The notes beneath the pieces were generated by a model. That model was not told the DNA's origin. It did not search any database and was given only the letters and a program-made list of their open reading frames with translations. Both the position numbers and the translations under genes were made by a program. A DNA stretch of 64,000 nucleotides, taken from contig OX359197.1 of the NCBI GenBank assembly GCA_947172415.1, positions 3,348,001-3,412,000 on the forward strand. The letters run 5' to 3'. The stretch's first letter is position 1, and every line of letters begins with the position of its first letter. Source of the DNA: Chondrosia reniformis. Lineage: Eukaryota; Porifera; Demospongiae; Chondrillida; Chondrillidae. Positions 61,523 through 64,000 of the stretch are shown here, one piece after another.

Positions 61523-64000
61523 TACAAGTAGTACTACAACTAGTACATGAAACTAGTATATATAACCAGTACATAAAACTATACATACAACTTGAACATT
61601 TAACCAGTACATACACATATAAGTAGTTCATATAAAAAGTACATAAAACTAGTACATACACCTAGACTACATCCAACTAGAAACTAGTACATACAACTAG
61701 TACATACAATTAGAACATATACCTAATATATACAACTAATACATATAACAAGTACATAAAAGTAAATACAACAAGTACCTACAACTAGTACATTATTAGT
61801 ATATCCAATTAGTCCATACAAATGGAACATACAACTAGCATATAACTAGTACATACAACTAGTGGATATAACCAGTACGTACAATTACACACAATTAGTA
61901 CATAAAACTAGCACATGCAACTAGTACGTACAACTAGTACATACACCTAGTACATATAACTAGTACATACAACTAGTTACTAGTATATTTATACAACTAG
62001 TACGTACAACTAGTCCATACAACTAGTACATACAACTAGTACATACAACAAGACCATACATCTAGTTACTAGTACATGCAACTAGTACGAACAACTAGTA
62101 CATACAACTAGTTCATATAACTAGTACAAACGACTAGTTCCTATTACATACAACTAGTACATACAACTAGTACATACAGATAGTTATTAGTACATACAAC
62201 TAGTACATACAGAAAGTTACTAGTACATACAACTAGTACATAAAACTACTACTTGCAACTTGTACATATAACTAATACATTCAACTACTTAATGGCACAT
62301 GCAACTAATACATACAATTAGTTCAAACAACTAGTACATACAAGTAGTAATTACAACTAGTATATACAACTAGTACATAACACTAGTACTAGTACATATA
62401 ACTAATCCATACAACTACTTAATAGTACATACAACTAGTACATACAACTAGTAAATACAACAAGTACCTACAACTAGTACACACAACTAGTACATACAAC
62501 TAGTATAAACATACAACTAGTATATATGACAAGTACATAAAGCTATTACATACAAGTGGTACATACAATTGTACATAACTAGTATACACAACTTGTACAT
62601 ACAACAAGTACATTCAACTATAAGGTACATACAACTATAAGGTACATACAACCGGTACTACAACTAGGACATAGAACTAGTACATAAAACCTATAGATAT
62701 GACTAGCACATTATAACTAGTACATATGACTAGTCCATATAACTAGTACATATAAAAAGTACATACACATATAACTAGTACATATATGTAGTACCAAAAA
62801 CTAGAACACACTACTAGTACATACAAATAGTATAAACATATAACTAGTATATATAACAAACATAAAACTATTACATTCAACTAGTACATACAACTGGTAC
62901 ATAACTAGTACATGCAATTAGTACACACAACTGGAACATACAACTAACACTAAACTAGTACATACATTTAGTACATGCAATTTGAACTTGCAACTGCTAC
63001 TTACAATTGAGAAAATACAACTAGAACCTCCAAATAGGGAATATTACAAGAGCTAGAACATACAACTACAATATATACAACTTGTAACGTGTACTTACAC
63101 CTAATACATACAGCTATATAGTACCTTCAACAAGTACATTCAATTAGTACATCGAACTAGTACTAATACTATCACATAAAACTCAAACATACAACTGGAA
63201 CGTCTAACCAGTGCATACACATATAACTAGTACTTATAACTTGTACATACACCTAGACTACATACCACTAAAAACTAGTACATACCACTAATGAATACAA
63301 CTAGTTCATACAAATAGTCTACACAACTAGTACATTAAACTAGTAAATATACTTAGTACATAAAACTAGTACATAAAACTAGTACATATAACTAGTACAT
63401 ACAACTAGTACATATAACCAGTACATACACATATAACTAGTACATATAAACACTACACAAAACTAGTACATACGACTGGTACAAACAACTGGTAGGTGCA
63501 CCTGGTACATAGAACTAGTACATACAGCTTGTATATACAACTAGTGCATACATCTAGTTACTAATACATACAACTTGTACATACAACTAGTACATACAAC
63601 TTCTACTTACAACTAGTACATACAACTAGTACATACAACTAGTACATACAACTAGTACATACAACTAGTACTACAACTAGGGCATAGAACTAGTACATAT
63701 AACCAGTACATATAACTACAATATATATCTAGTACATATAACTAGTTACTAGTACATTCAACTAGTAAATACAACTAGTACATGCAACTAGTAACTACTA
63801 GTAAATACAGATTGTCAGTAGTACATACAACTTGTAAATTCAACAGGTACATACAATTAGTACATATAACTAGTACATACAACTACTTTGTAGTACATAC
63901 AAATAGTACATATTAATAGCACATACAACTAGTATATACAACTAGCACATATAGCTAGTAGATACAACTAGTACATTTAACTAGTATATCAACTACTTAC
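61523..64000. repeat. 13-bp satellite block 10, runs off the window
   Basis: Satellite units continue to the right edge. They include a very regular run near 63,600-63,670 with exact 13-bp spacing, and the recurring marker block near 63,020. No gene is seen. Confidence 0.93.

Overview
This window looks like repeat-dominated, AT-rich nuclear DNA of an invertebrate animal. The evidence is decayed metazoan-type retroelements (two Penelope-like copies, two R2-superfamily non-LTR elements), a Pol III SINE-like repeat, a pogo-type MITE, TTAGGG-type hexamers and roughly 40 kb of short-period satellite. There is no operon, no ribosome-binding-site pattern and no intact host gene that I can defend. 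I cannot place the phylum from sequence reading alone.

Layout. Positions 1-1,278 are non-satellite DNA with a 154-bp tandem duplication, telomere-like hexamers, a 56-bp tandem duplication and an AT microsatellite. Positions 1,279-3,640 hold a 5'-truncated, broken Penelope-like element (copy 1), followed by an inverted promoter-like remnant. At 4,004-4,334 lies one copy of a dispersed repeat whose inverted partner is at 60,747-61,190. Between and beyond these partners lies a 13-bp satellite, consensus ACTAGTACATACA, in ten blocks: 4,335-13,344; 17,471-20,960; 22,676-25,120; 26,401-27,569; 28,057-30,540; 30,796-33,754; 34,224-34,425; 41,715-44,690; 48,108-60,746; 61,523-64,000.

The satellite is interrupted by insertions. 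These are a near full-length but dead R4/NeSL-like non-LTR element (13,345-17,470, minus), a 5'-truncated second non-LTR element (20,965-22,674, minus), a 1.28-kb terminal-inverted-repeat element with nested palindromes (25,121-26,400), a tRNA-headed SINE-like element with 147-bp direct repeats (27,570-28,056), a Penelope-type promoter/ribozyme remnant (30,541-30,795, minus) and a 465-bp pogo/Tigger-like MITE (33,757-34,221). A 7.3-kb island (34,426-41,714) carries a long decayed gene of unknown function plus a coiled-coil companion gene. A second Penelope-like element lies at 44,690-48,107, and a long hairpin at 61,276-61,522.

The most informative item is the second Penelope-like element. 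Its GIY-YIG endonuclease lies upstream of the reverse transcriptase in the same frame, with a CxC linker: the permuted architecture known from Naiad-type Penelope-like elements. Downstream of the RT in both copies is a cassette of a palindromic GGCGCC site, a TATA box and a hammerhead-like core. The other notable items are the satellite with its inverted-repeat boundaries and recent 2.4-kb duplication, and the two-gene relic at 35.7-40.4 kb, which may be an unclassified mobile element.
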